A program made the position numbers and the translations under genes. Shown here in pieces: positions 1 through 10,573 of a stretch of 64,000 nt of DNA. The notes beneath the pieces were generated by a model, which was not told the DNA's origin, searched no databases, and saw only the letters and a list, made by a program, of their open reading frames with translations. This stretch comes from Nageia nagi (taxonomy: Eukaryota > Pinophyta): contig JBITNC010000001.1 in the NCBI GenBank assembly GCA_050084985.1, forward strand, positions 54,870,001 through 54,934,000, written 5' to 3'. Every line of letters starts with the position of its first letter. Within the stretch, counting starts at the first letter, position 1.

Positions 1-2
1 AA

Positions 3-1163
3 TCTACTACTGGCACATGGAAACCATTCATATGTTATAGATGTCATGAAGAAGGTCACAAGGCATCTGAATGTCCCACATATGATGCTGAAGAGAGGGG
101 AAAAGCTAGGGTTGCTCTAGTTGAAGAAGAAGAAGAAGAGGAGGAGGTTGAAACAGAAGTTTCTGCAGATATGGGTGAGAACCTGATGATAAGAAGAAAC
201 CTGATTGTTCCAAGGGAGGAGAACATGCAAGCTGAGGATAGAGGTAATTGTTGGTTACGTACCAATATATTTCGTACAAGATGCACAACAGGCGGAAAGG
301 TATGTAACATGGTAATTGATGGTGGTAGTTGTGAAAACATGGTTTCTACTGTAATGGTTGATAAGTTGAAACTCAAATGTCAAAAGCACCCATGTCCATA
401 TCGTGTTTCATGGATCAAGAAGGGAAATGAGGTAACTATTGATAAGAGGTGTCTAGTAAATTTTTCCATTGGGGATACTTATAAAGATGAGGTATGGTGC
501 GATGTAATTCCCATGGATGCATGTCATATATTATTGGGGAGACCATGGCAGTTTGACAGGAAGACTCATCATGATGGAAGTAAGAACACTTACACATTTT
601 GGAAAGATGGTGTAAAGGTGGTTCTTTTACCCCTTAAGGAAGAAGCCCAAGGACAAAGCCTTTTGACTGCAACAAGATTTCTCACAGGAGCACGTGAAGT
701 TGGTTGGTGTTATGCATTACCTGCACAAAAGGTAGAAACAAGGGAGGAGGTTCGGGCACAATTGCAAGAGAATAATAGTAAGCGTAAAGCAGTAGCAGAT
801 ACACATAGGAGAGAAAAGATTTTTCAGGAGGGCTACAACTCCAATACGAGGATTCGGGAGAAAAGGAACAACCATGCATATAAGGCTACAACTCCAATAC
901 GATGGGAGCGACAAGTTCCTAAGAAAAAGAAGGAGCGCATTACACAGATTCTTGATCAGATAGTGTTCAACACTCGACATGGGAACTATACCAAGTACCT
1001 GGTACAATGGGAAGGGCTATCACTAGCAGATAATACATGGGTTTCAGAGGGGGCAGTAAAGAGGATTGCTAATGATAAACTTCAGGAATTCAACAGCAGA
1101 ACTCGCAGGAGCAGAGTTCCTTTCAACCAGAGGAGAATGATGCATGCGTTGCCGGGGCCGTAA
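3..1163 (+). CDS. Chimeric chromovirus-derived Gag-protease-integrase tail-chromodomain ORF (5' partial)
   Basis: The frame is open from the left edge to the TAA at 1161-1163, so at least 386 residues are coded without a stop. It reads, in order: a CCHC zinc knuckle (CYRCHEEGHKASEC, nt 39-80); an acidic Glu run (nt 123-150); a retropepsin-like domain with VIDGG at the active site (nt 312-326), where D-T/S-G is normal; and the Ty3/gypsy protease tail CHILLGRPWQFDR (nt 522-560). It then jumps to an integrase C-terminal piece (ADTHRREKIFQEG, nt 795-833) and a chromodomain (KYLVQWEGL...TWVSE, nt 993-1047). RT, RNase H and the integrase core are absent. This order is seen directly. A chromovirus origin follows from the domain set. 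It could be a non-autonomous element (TR-GAG-like) or a domesticated gene. The first methionine at 171 is not necessarily the start, because the frame continues upstream. Confidence 0.75.
   Translation, partial: STTGTWKPFICYRCHEEGHKASECPTYDAEERGKARVALVEEEEEEEEVETEVSADMGENLMIRRNLIVPREENMQAEDRGNCWLRTNIFRTRCTTGGKVCNMVIDGGSCENMVSTVMVDKLKLKCQKHPCPYRVSWIKKGNEVTIDKRCLVNFSIGDTYKDEVWCDVIPMDACHILLGRPWQFDRKTHHDGSKNTYTFWKDGVKVVLLPLKEEAQGQSLLTATRFLTGAREVGWCYALPAQKVETREEVRAQLQENNSKRKAVADTHRREKIFQEGYNSNTRIREKRNNHAYKATTPIRWERQVPKKKKERITQILDQIVFNTRHGNYTKYLVQWEGLSLADNTWVSEGAVKRIANDKLQEFNSRTRRSRVPFNQRRMMHALPGP
831..902 (+). repeat. 19-bp direct repeat at the integrase-chromodomain junction
   Basis: The word ggctacaactccaatacga occurs at 831-849 and again at 884-902, 53 bp apart, inside the chimeric ORF exactly where the integrase tail gives way to the chromodomain. 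It marks a local duplication or recombination scar that kept the frame. Confidence 0.7.
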
Positions 1164-1720
1164 CTTTTGATCCGGAGGTCGTTTTGCTTCGAAATTTAAA
1201 CTGTGGCTTCGTGACGAAATTCCAGTTATGGTAGTTCGCTAGAACTGCCATACCCAAAAAATGATATTTTTAAGGCCTGATTCATTCGTCTAAGGCCTGA
1301 AAAATAGGCTTTTTTAAGAGCACTCCTGATTTTTAGGCTTTTTTTGCATGTTGCGCCTTTAGTAACTCTTGTTTTTCTTCTAGTTAAGGGTGGATATTTT
1401 AGATACTGCTTAATTAGTGTAAGAGGGATGCGCATGCAAATTTTGGGCGCAATCTAACTCATTTTGGTTTTTTGTTTTTTTTGTGGCTATTTAAAGGGCA
1501 TTGTATTCTCTTGGAGAGCATGTGGGTTCAGGAATAAGAAGAGTATTTTGGTCTGGATTTCTTCTGTATGTTCTGTGACTGGATTTCAATTTCTGTTTTC
1601 CTGTTATAGCTGAATTCACATCATTCCTTCTGCTTCTCTTTCTGTTGATTGGATGCAGGTTATACCAATTTATTTGATCAGACCATCATTCTTATTGCTC
1701 TTCCATGTCTCCGACAAATA
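1164..1720 (+). repeat. Probable 3' non-coding/LTR-like tail of the chromovirus derivative
   Basis: There is no coding frame here. The stretch follows the chromodomain ORF and contains a TATA-like ctatttaaag near 1488, followed by a T/G-rich transcribed-looking segment (1500-1640), as in LTR U3-R regions. No TG...CA boundaries or matching second LTR lie within the window, so the LTR call is inference. Confidence 0.3.
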
Positions 1721-4450
1721 GTTAAGCGACAAGTCTGAAGTTTGACAGTGTTGATGGCCTAGATAAGGAATCAACCCAGGGTCAAGAAGAATCTCTGTGA
1801 AACCGGAATGGCTTATGTCAAGAAGGCCAAGAAGAGCCAAAACTCCATCTACAGAAACTGCATAAAAAGTTTGAAGAAGTTTTTAGAATAGGCTAGACAA
1901 GCAGTTGATTTGGTGAATATTATCGATTTGTATTGGACAAGTAGAGGTCTCTAATGACCCAATTAATAACCTCTGATCACTTGGACACCAAGTTACAAGA
2001 TACTCTGATGTCTACATGTCTTATCTGTATATGTGCATTTACTTCTTTTACAAGCATTGGTACTTTGTGGATACATATTTCGATATACCAATTTTTTACA
2101 GCATATTCAAATAAATATCAGTATGTCAGTGTCATATGTAGAGTTGCATCCAGGCCATATCCAACCACCGATCTTATATTTAAGGAATTAAACAAAAATC
2201 TCATCATTTTCAAAAACCAATGTAGTACAGATATAATCAGTGTTAAATGGCTAACTTTTGATCAAGATATTAGCCTTCACAAGAATTTAATTTATTAACA
2301 TGAATAAAGATTGACATCCAATTGAGAATAAGTATAGATTATTCACTACATTTAAATTACTAAGAACATCAACACTAAAATGCATTTGATGCCATTTTAT
2401 TGTAGACTTTGTATAAAATGATACAGAAAGTGAAGAACAATAGCAGTCAGATATGCAGAATGAAATTCGAATTTGAAATATGGAAAATGTTGAACAGCTG
2501 TAAAGTTCAAAACCGCACCACAATCAGATAATAGGTTTCTTGTATATACGTCATTAAGCTAAACAATATAATAAATTATGAGTATGATGATAAATACAAA
2601 GATGAAATTCAACAGCTGAGGCACATGTTTTCCCTTTCCACTACGAACGCACTCACATGATTTGTACTATCCAGTAGTCTCTAACCATTTGCTCTATGTC
2701 CTGGTATTTTCTCTTATACATGTAAAATTTTGAGTTCACCAATGAGGAACTTTATTTTCAAAACACCGTTAACATCAAATCCAGAAGAAGAGTGAGAATT
2801 AAAGAACCTTAATTTTAGCATCAATAGTATTCACATCTTCTAAGGTATACAAGGAAGAAATTGCTCAATATAATGGTAAATTGGATGCAGAAAAATATTG
2901 ACAATCGATTGACTTAGTTGGAAGAATATTTATACTATACTCGCACATTTTTAGTAACTTGTCATGGCAAGTTTGGTTATGGTGGAAAAGTTTGTGTCTC
3001 AGACATAATCAGTTGGGAAGGCTTCAAAATTTCACATTGGAAACAATCAAATCAGTCATGAGAAAAGAATTTTATTACAAATGTATGAATTCTAGCAAAA
3101 GGAATATTGACTTTTTGGGTATATATATCAATCAAGTTTACACAAGGGCTTGGAACAGGGGAACACAATGGGGAAAGGTGGAGGTCATTACTAAGGAATG
3201 CTTCGGAAACAGTTAATATACAACTAGTAAAGAATCTTGGAACTTTTAGGTTTTTGAAATTTTATTGATTCTAACTCATTATTTTTATCAATTCAATCAT
3301 GTATATAAAACTTGGAACTGAAATTAGAAATCAAATATGAATCAAAATATCAAAATAAGCCATAATCAATGATCATAAGACTGTAGACATAATCATCACA
3401 TAATGTCATTAAGTCTGAATCGGTCTAGTAAATAATGATAGATGTGAAATCTCAAATCAGAAATACTCAAGTCTGAAATCATAGTAGTAAAACTGTAAAA
3501 CTAAATAGTACTAAGTGAATACATAGACTGGAATTTGACATAAATACGTCAAATTAAAATGCCTAAAGTGAATATAAAATGAAGTGTGTTTATCTTTGCA
3601 TGCATATATAGTATCACTTTTGTTAGGAGGTGAAGTCAATATTCAAATCTGTGATGTTCTTCTGCATGGTGGTGCATGGATGTGGCAATATGGCAATGCA
3701 TGGATTTGGTAGTATGGTGATGCATGGTGCATGAAAGTGCATCCCTTGATAAGTCTCCTTCACATCAGTACACGCCTGGGGGAGGATTAAGGGGGGAACC
3801 AAGGCAAACACCATACAGGATCTGAGGGTGGTTGCCCCTGGTCAACTATTTTCCTTTTTGTGCAACTATTTTTTCAGATTTCTGCTATTTTCTTACAATG
3901 TGCTTATTGAGTTCAAACAACTTTTAGGGTTTGAGGGGTGGAGACATTGGTGGGACCCAACCCCATGTAATTTTGCACTTTATTTTTTAATTTTGAAGTG
4001 ATTTTTTTTCAAGTTAATTGGCTGCCCACAATTTTGAAGTGATCTTTTTTTCAAATGACTGGCTGCCCACAGCGTGAGGAACGTTTCCTAGAATGGCCAA
4101 GCATTCCCAATGGAGGCACCTGGAGAAAACAACTCTCTACCCTCAGAGAACGTTCTCGGGAACGTCTCCCTGTCGTTCCAAGACGTTCCTATGTTCCCAA
4201 AATGGAGGAATGTCAGAACGCCTCTACCAAAAGAGGAAACGTGTTCATGTGGACCCTTGATAAATATATATAATGGCCAAATTTGAATAAAATAGTTGAT
4301 AGAAGGTATTGATTAAGTAATTGTTTTATGTGGTTTATAATGTATTAATAATCTTGAGAGTTAAAAAAGAAACTATTAAAATATTAAGAAGGTTTATATA
4401 TGCATGTAGGGAAGGGTACTTGAAAGTTTTGCCATTCAAGATCTAAAAGT
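1721..4450. other. Non-coding DNA, no supported gene
   Basis: AT-rich sequence with only short shadow reading frames on both strands. I see no domain motif, splice-consistent exon chain, terminal repeat or RNA gene. Confidence 0.6.
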
Positions 4451-4882
4451 CTTGGCGATAAAAACAAGACTAGATACAATAAAACTCCTAGTTTCCTTTT
4501 GGTACATTCTTGATGCTGCAACCCAGAGATTAGATTTCCAGAAGAAGAAGAGGAATCAATAAAGAAGAAAACAAAAATAAAAATAACCAGAATGGCACAA
4601 AAGAGCCAGCAATGGAAAATCATTCTTTTAACAAAAGCCCCTACTGAAAGCAGTGTGGGAAAAAGCCTTGGCTGTAAGAACAAGACTACATAAAATAAAA
4701 TTCCTAGTTTCCTTTTGTGTATATTCTTGATGTTGCAACCTCAGTGATCAGAGTTCCAGAAGACGAATAGGAATCAATAAAGAAAAAAAGAAAAAAAAAT
4801 GACCAGAATGGCACAAAAGAGCCAGCAACAGAAAATCCTTCTTTTAACAGAAGCCTGTACTGAAAGCACTGTGGGAAAAATC
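4451..4882. repeat. Two-copy tandem duplication, about 216 bp period
   Basis: The segment starting cttggc at 4451 recurs starting cttggc at 4667. Both copies contain the same succession: an aacaagacta word, cctagtttccttttg, ggaatcaataaag, ccagaatggcacaaaagagc and ctgaaagcactgtgggaa-like words. The copies differ by scattered substitutions and small indels, so the duplication is not recent. No coding potential is recognised. Confidence 0.75.
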
Positions 4883-6464
4883 TCTGAAAAAATCATGATC
4901 TGTGCAATTACATGGGAATTATGTAATATTCAAATTCTTTCTCATATTTGTTAATGATAAATACTTTTCTTTTTTTGATAAACTTGCCTTTCCATCCACA
5001 TACCATATTTTCTGATTAACATTGTGGAATGTTTACCAGTCTATTGTCATTGAAATTGATAACATTGATTTTAAGTATTGCAGGAGATAAAAAAGCACAA
5101 AATTGAACAATTTGGTTTCTCTTTCTTGACAAGAGACCACCAACAAAGAATTTGCAAGTACAGATGACCGAAGGTCAAGAAGCAAGGAATGATCCAATTA
5201 ATGCTGACGGCTTGTTTGGAAGTTTGTCCACTATATAATTCCAACAAACAAGAGAATAGGTTATTGTGGATAACATAAAAGAAAAGGATAACTTGGTGGC
5301 AACCAAGCCTATAATTTAGACGCAAACTTGGGGTCTGTCAATGGAATATCAATTTATTGCAAATAACCAGTACTTGAGTATGGATGTTAATGGGATATTT
5401 AAAAGTGAATTGAACTCTAATTTTAAGGCATCATAAAATACATACAAACTATTACTCTTTTAAGTGTATTTTACTCTCAAATATAGAAAACTATCAAATG
5501 AACTCAAAATTCTCAGCCTGGTTAAAACATTATTAGGTTCTAAACATGATTGTAAAATTCCTAGTTAGTAGGATTGATTACAGCAAAACTCAATTCCAAG
5601 ATATTTCAAACAAAGTTCAAATAAAACCATCCACTATATCTGTTTAAAATGCTATCTGTTCCACATAAGGGTGCAAGATGGAGGATTTGCACAGAGACAA
5701 AAAATCACTGTGTGTTAAGACTTAAGAATATGTACATATTAGAAAAGATAGAGGAATTCTTTGATCAACTAAGAAACAACTTTTTTAGCAAGATGGAGAA
5801 AATCAGATATCAGAAAAATAAAGTAGTACTAAATTCAATTTCTCAGTTTCAGAGTCAACTTGATGAAAGCGGATGGTATACAAAAGCAAGAAGTAGATAG
5901 TTGAAAACAAATGAGTAATGTGAACATGAATTTCAACTTTTAAAGTAGCATGATACATGCTGCCTGTCAGACTAATAAATACTTGCACACTGATTTCTAC
6001 AACGTAACTCTTCAAGACAACTCATCATTCAAAATTCCATTCAAGCCTTCCTATAGTCTAGCACTTAGCACAACAACACTTGTTTATTGTTTACACTGCA
6101 ACACCCTAGTTACAAACTTTAATAACATTACATATCACCTAGAAATTAAATAAATAGCCTAAGACTCGAGAAAAGAATAAAAGACACATAAACATCCTTA
6201 GATATAAACTTTCTTTGCAGGAAAAATGTCCTCTATCTTGAAAACCTCTCTTTGCTCAGGCTTTGGGTTTGAATGTATGAAATATGGCCTTAATCTTACA
6301 ATAGATCAGCTTAAAAATTGACTTTGTAATAATCATCTAATGTAGTAAAAGTGAAGCTTAATATTATTTTGCTCTTGCCTGAAATACTAGTATCTCGGTC
6401 AACTTCATCATGTTTTGAATACAATGATTTCTTTGATTGCTACAATAATTTGATAATCGGGAAT
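4883..6464. other. Non-coding DNA, no supported gene
   Basis: AT-rich. Short ORFs of 60-85 codons occur on both strands without recognisable motifs or splice context. Confidence 0.55.
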
Positions 6465-6952
6465 AACTGCTCTCAACCACACTGCTATACATGCAGCTCC
6501 AACTGCTTTTGTGTATTCTGCTTCTACTAAAGATAAGGATATAGTTGGCTGGTTCTTAATCAGCCATGAAATTGTCATTGATCCAATATCAAAGACATTT
6601 TATGATTTTTGACTTCTTTCCAATCCACAGATCTTGCCTGATTTAAATGTGTGTATCCAACTGTGTTCTTATTTCTCAAACTTGAGTTGTTTGCATCTTT
6701 GACATATCGTAGAATTTCCTTTGCTACTAACCTATGTGACATTTGTAGTGATGCCACAGACCTGGATACACTGCCAAATGTGCGAGTGAAGTCTAGCCTT
6801 GTGATCATCAAGTAAGTCAAACTTCCTACCAAGTAGTCACACATCAAATTGAGTTGCTTTGCAGAGTGGCCCATCTGTTTCGAATTGTCTAATTCCAAAT
6901 GACCATCTTTTGTCTCAATTGGAGTTGATATCAAAAAAACACCAGAAGCCAA
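6465..6952 (-). pseudogene. Ty1/copia relic: end of reverse transcriptase and start of RNase H
   Basis: On the minus strand the 125-codon frame contains STPIE, a degenerate GSLTYLMITRLDFT (copia consensus has G-x-L-x-YL-x-x-TRPD), a KEILRYVKD word (copia V-K-R-ILRYLK) and VGYTHL, then decays. A further piece in another register (about 6480-6570) reads ISWLIKNQPTISLSLVEAEY, the copia RNase H block in which SLS-EAEY is diagnostic. The order matches copia pol. Catalytic residues and the rest of pol are missing, and no LTRs are visible. This is an old dead fragment, clearly more diverged than the three large copia elements elsewhere in the window. Confidence 0.8.
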
Positions 6953-8190
6953 CTATTTCAATCACATCTCTCTGACTGATTCAAAGAAGAGAAAAAACGA
7001 AAGGGTCACTGCTTAGGGGCCTTTCCATGTACTGAAATGGCATATGGGATAATTACCAAACGGAATATTACACACCAGTAAATGGCCAAAAGCTGATTCT
7101 ATAAAAGAAGTCAAGACCATCCAGAAGTTTCTGATAATGTTAGGTGGATCCTCATTATCACAATCATCAAGCATCAATCTTGTTTCCGAGGCCTGTCTTA
7201 TCCATCTACCTCTTCTTCCCAACCAAAAGCAACTCCTCTCTTGCCTACATATGTTGCTCATACCAAACTAACGCAAGCCAGAGTGAATAAGACATGTTCA
7301 CATTCTTAATCAAACCTACTCTCAGCAAACTTGTACAAACAAATCTTAGAAAACTTTGAGAAATGGGAATAGAATTTAAACAAACGGGTCATACTGGACA
7401 CTTAAGAAATAAATGAGTTAAGAAAGTTTTCATACATACTTCTCCAAGCTCAAAACTTACCTTGGAAACTCCTTCTCGTTATTCTTTCTTCCTGTTCCTC
7501 CTTTCTTCTTTACTGTCATCATATATGTCTTGTATAAAGAAGGAGAATTACTTGAATATATTGCATATTTGATAACTCTCATTACGCATGAGGACACTAA
7601 TATCCCTTCTAGGTGGAAATTATAAGTAAAAAGCACTACATGAAAGTTGCATTTCCCACTTGATGACTGAAAACATATTTTTGACAACAATAAGTAGGAA
7701 ATCACTGTTAAAACTTCATTATTTCAAATGTAAAAAGGGAATTACTTAAACGTAAAGCAGCATCTTCTGACATTTAGTGACTGTATAAATCTTTCACTCA
7801 AACATATAAAGAATAAATGAAGCTTGAAACAGGCTAAAGCCCTAAAATCTTTCACTCAAAGATATAAAACATCATGATTTGTATTTGCTAGTCAAATTAG
7901 AGCAAAATTCAACAAAATCTGTTTACTGTAAAACAGAAATAGTCAAAGATAACTTCAAATAAAACATCATTAGTCTTAGTGCTTTCTCCAAGCCCATCGA
8001 CATAAGGAGAGGAGAGACTTTAGTCGCCCACTCCCTCGATGAGAAGCGAGGACATTGTCGTCCCAAAAGGAGCATATGGATTGCTTTCCTAGAGTTAGTG
8101 GTGAGTTTCTTCAGTGCACTACAGATTCATGTGAAAGATTTCCAAGTTTGGAAAGGTGTTTCCTTTCAAAGATCAATGTGGATCCCTATA
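6953..8190. other. Non-coding DNA with a weak possible splice donor
   Basis: No gene is supported. On the minus strand a lysine-rich frame ending near 7462 is followed by a consensus-looking donor (CAAG|GTAAGTTTT). It could be an exon of the gene whose first exon lies at 9064-9483, but no acceptor or homology confirms that. Around 7990-8070 a G+C-richer patch interrupts otherwise AT-rich DNA. Confidence 0.35.
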
Positions 8191-8330
8191 ATGACATTGG
8201 AGGGTTATGAAACAGATATTGATTTTGAGCAGGTGAGGTTCAGGGTTCAAAAAGCAATTCCCAAAATGACATTGGAGGGCTATGAAACAGATGGTTTTAA
8301 ACTGGTGAGGCTCAGGGATCAAATGGTAAC
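8191..8330. repeat. Two-copy tandem duplication, 75 bp period
   Basis: The word atgacattggagggytatga starts at 8191 and 8266. Each copy continues through aacagat, a diverged middle, ggtgaggytcaggg and tcaaa. The copies differ at several positions and by a small indel. Confidence 0.75.
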
Positions 8331-9063
8331 CCATGCTTATGAAGACCCTGAATGCAGAGCCCATCTTTAGAGAACTCTTGCTATCAATACACACCATTCA
8401 CCATAGGCCTGAAAATCATAGCGACATGGGAACAACACTTAATTTTGTAAGAATTATCCCAGTCCTAAGAGCAATAAAAGCCAAATCCCAAAGCACGTTT
8501 CCCCTACCCAGATCTAAATGGTATCAAATTGAGTACGACCAAATGCAAGAGCTACGGGCTCTGAGGTCCTACCGTTGCCAAAACCAAAGAGCTTCCCAAG
8601 TTCATAAGCATAAGCCATCAAAATTCCTCAAGTACATTAGCAGGTACTCTGCAAATTCTGGTATGTATCCTAAAATTAACAACAAACAGTTCACTCAAAC
8701 CAGTTCTAACTTCCATGTTTCAGTCAAGATAGGCCGTTACCTAAGAGCGGTTTTTTCAATAGAGTACTTACAATTGAAATCCACCATCAACCATCAAGAG
8801 TCCGCTAGGGGAGTTGGTAGCAAATGGGTGTTAAAATCTCTGACGTAGAAGGGTATAAATCCAAAATGGAGTTTAAGTACCCTTCTCCTACCAAAAGAAA
8901 TCTACAATTAAGAGTAACCAAAGTTACATTGAACATATCGGTTGACTTTCGACATACATGAAATTTCCTGGAATGAAAATCCCAACACCATCCACCGTTG
9001 TTTGAACTTAAAAGATAGAGAGAGAGCAAAGAAGAAAGTTGGGGGGAGTATTGGACAGCATAC
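8331..9063. other. Non-coding; would be intron 1 of the minus-strand gene starting at 9483
   Basis: If the exon at 9064-9483 is real, this stretch lies immediately inside its first intron. No further exon with the same coiled-coil character is seen. Apparent frames here are unconvincing. Confidence 0.35.
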
Positions 9064-9483
9064 CTTAAGTCCTGCTTCATCCATTCCTTTCATACTTTCA
9101 TCTGCTATTTCTTGGAGCTCAGAAGACGTCTGATCTGCCATCTCTTTGAGATGGTCGGATTTTTCTTTCATAAATTCAACCACTCTGACTTTCTGGGCCT
9201 CTAACAATGTAATTTCTGCCAGCAACTCCCTTGTCCTTTCATTCCCTTCACTTCCACCCACAATACCATCATCTCTATTCCCAACATTAACCACAATTTT
9301 TGGACACCACTTTCCAACACCTTTATAGTCTTTGTTAGTTTGAAACAATCTATGTTTTGTTACGAATAATACTTTGTCTTGCTTGAAATCTCTTTGGAGG
9401 GACAGGATGAAGTTGCTAGGAGCTAGTTTGAATCCATTACAGTTCTTCACGGAACCTGTGACGCATGATAAGGCTTGGATCAT
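9064..9483 (-). CDS. Candidate first coding exon of a nuclear gene for a plastid-targeted coiled-coil protein (partial)
   Basis: A 140-codon uninterrupted frame starts with ATG at 9483 and ends exactly at a donor-like AAG|GTATGC (exon end 9064, phase 0). Residues 1 to about 60 are rich in Ser, Asn, Lys and Phe and poor in acidic residues, like a chloroplast transit peptide. Residues about 70-140 become strongly charged and helical (RELLAEITLLEAQKVRVVEF followed by a KEKSDHLKEM-type heptad pattern), i.e. coiled coil. I believe this resembles a plant family of chloroplast coiled-coil proteins of unknown function, but I cannot name it with certainty. No downstream exon could be placed with confidence, so the gene may be truncated, have long introns, or be a retained fragment. 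Clean codon structure beside a good donor argues against a random frame. Confidence 0.5.
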
Positions 9484-10184
9484 TTGGATGGAGTTTGATT
9501 ATGATTGTGTTTTTTTGCTATCGTTCAAGAAGGAGATTGCTCAATCTGAACGAAGTCATTTTTGTGTTAATGAGTTACGTGATGAAACAGTTTTTACTCT
9601 TATCCACAAAGATAGAATGAACAACGATGATATTTTGAAATTTATTTTAAATTCTAAAATCGTTTCAGTGAATCTCTATCAATTGTTTTGTATTCTCTCA
9701 TAGTAGATCAGTCGCTTTTTATCGCTAGCTTTATATGTTGATTTCAAGTCAATTCCTATTTTTTTAATATATAAATTAGCATATATATAATGTGATATAT
9801 ATTTAATATTTTTTTTTTTTAATTGTGATTTTTAATATAGATACTTCGAGATTGATATTTCTTGTCGATTTTAATGTATATCTAAGATATTTAAATTAGT
9901 TTAGAATCTTTTAGATTTAAAGGTTATGATGCATTGCATTTATAAGAAAAAAAATATGCTATCAATTATAAATTCATTTTAATATTTAGATTTAATTTAA
10001 ATAGTTATAAGTACTTACCAACAAACCATCTTTCCTCTTTTCCTTAGTAAGCAAGCACCCTCTCTACATATTGTGCAACATTCTACATAATTGAGAATCT
10101 TTTCATTTCAAATTTACATCAATTTGTGCAAAGTTATTGATTGAAATTTTGAAATACATGCAATACATATATTGTAGTCCTTAA

Positions 10185-10229
<45 letters not shown>

Positions 10230-10512
10230 CTAATATAAATAATAATGGATTTTTCAAATTATTATATAAATTTAAGAATGTAATAGAGCCTTTGGCTCTA
10301 TATTTGGATGTGTAATAAAAAATTATAAAAAAAACAAACTCTAAACATTCGATATGAAATTTATATAACAAAAAAAATGTATTGTATTAATCATTAATCT
10401 ATATTTACTTCATGCCTTAGTCGAATTATAGAGGTAACCGAGGGAAGGGATAGATCTGTAATATGTTGTAGGAGTTATGGAGGCAAGAGCGAGGGACTAA
10501 GGGAAGGGGCAA
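9484..10512. other. Non-coding DNA with a (TA)n tract
   Basis: This is upstream of the 9483 start on the minus strand and would include its promoter, but no clear TATA or initiator is resolvable among the AT-rich sequence. Confidence 0.5.
10187..10228. repeat. (TA)n microsatellite
   Basis: An uninterrupted run of about 20 TA dinucleotides. Confidence 0.95.
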
Positions 10513-10573
10513 GTTGGCTCCCCATAAAGCCAACCTGGTACCAAGGTAGACTCGAGACATCGACTATCTCGAG
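10513..10573. other. Two adjacent perfect 7-bp hairpins
   Basis: GTTGGCT (10513-10519) pairs with AGCCAAC (10528-10534) over an 8-nt loop. Only 16 nt further, CTCGAGA (10551-10557) pairs with TCTCGAG (10567-10573) over a 9-nt loop. Both lie in a short G+C-richer patch (about 10430-10580) inside very AT-rich DNA. They may be the end of a small mobile element; no TSD or CTRR-type Helitron end could be assigned. Confidence 0.55.

Noticed and set aside
8191-8330. Tandem 75-bp repeat as a tRNA-derived SINE
   Set aside because: The ggttcagggttcaa word only loosely resembles a B box, and no A box, poly-A tail or TSD is seen.
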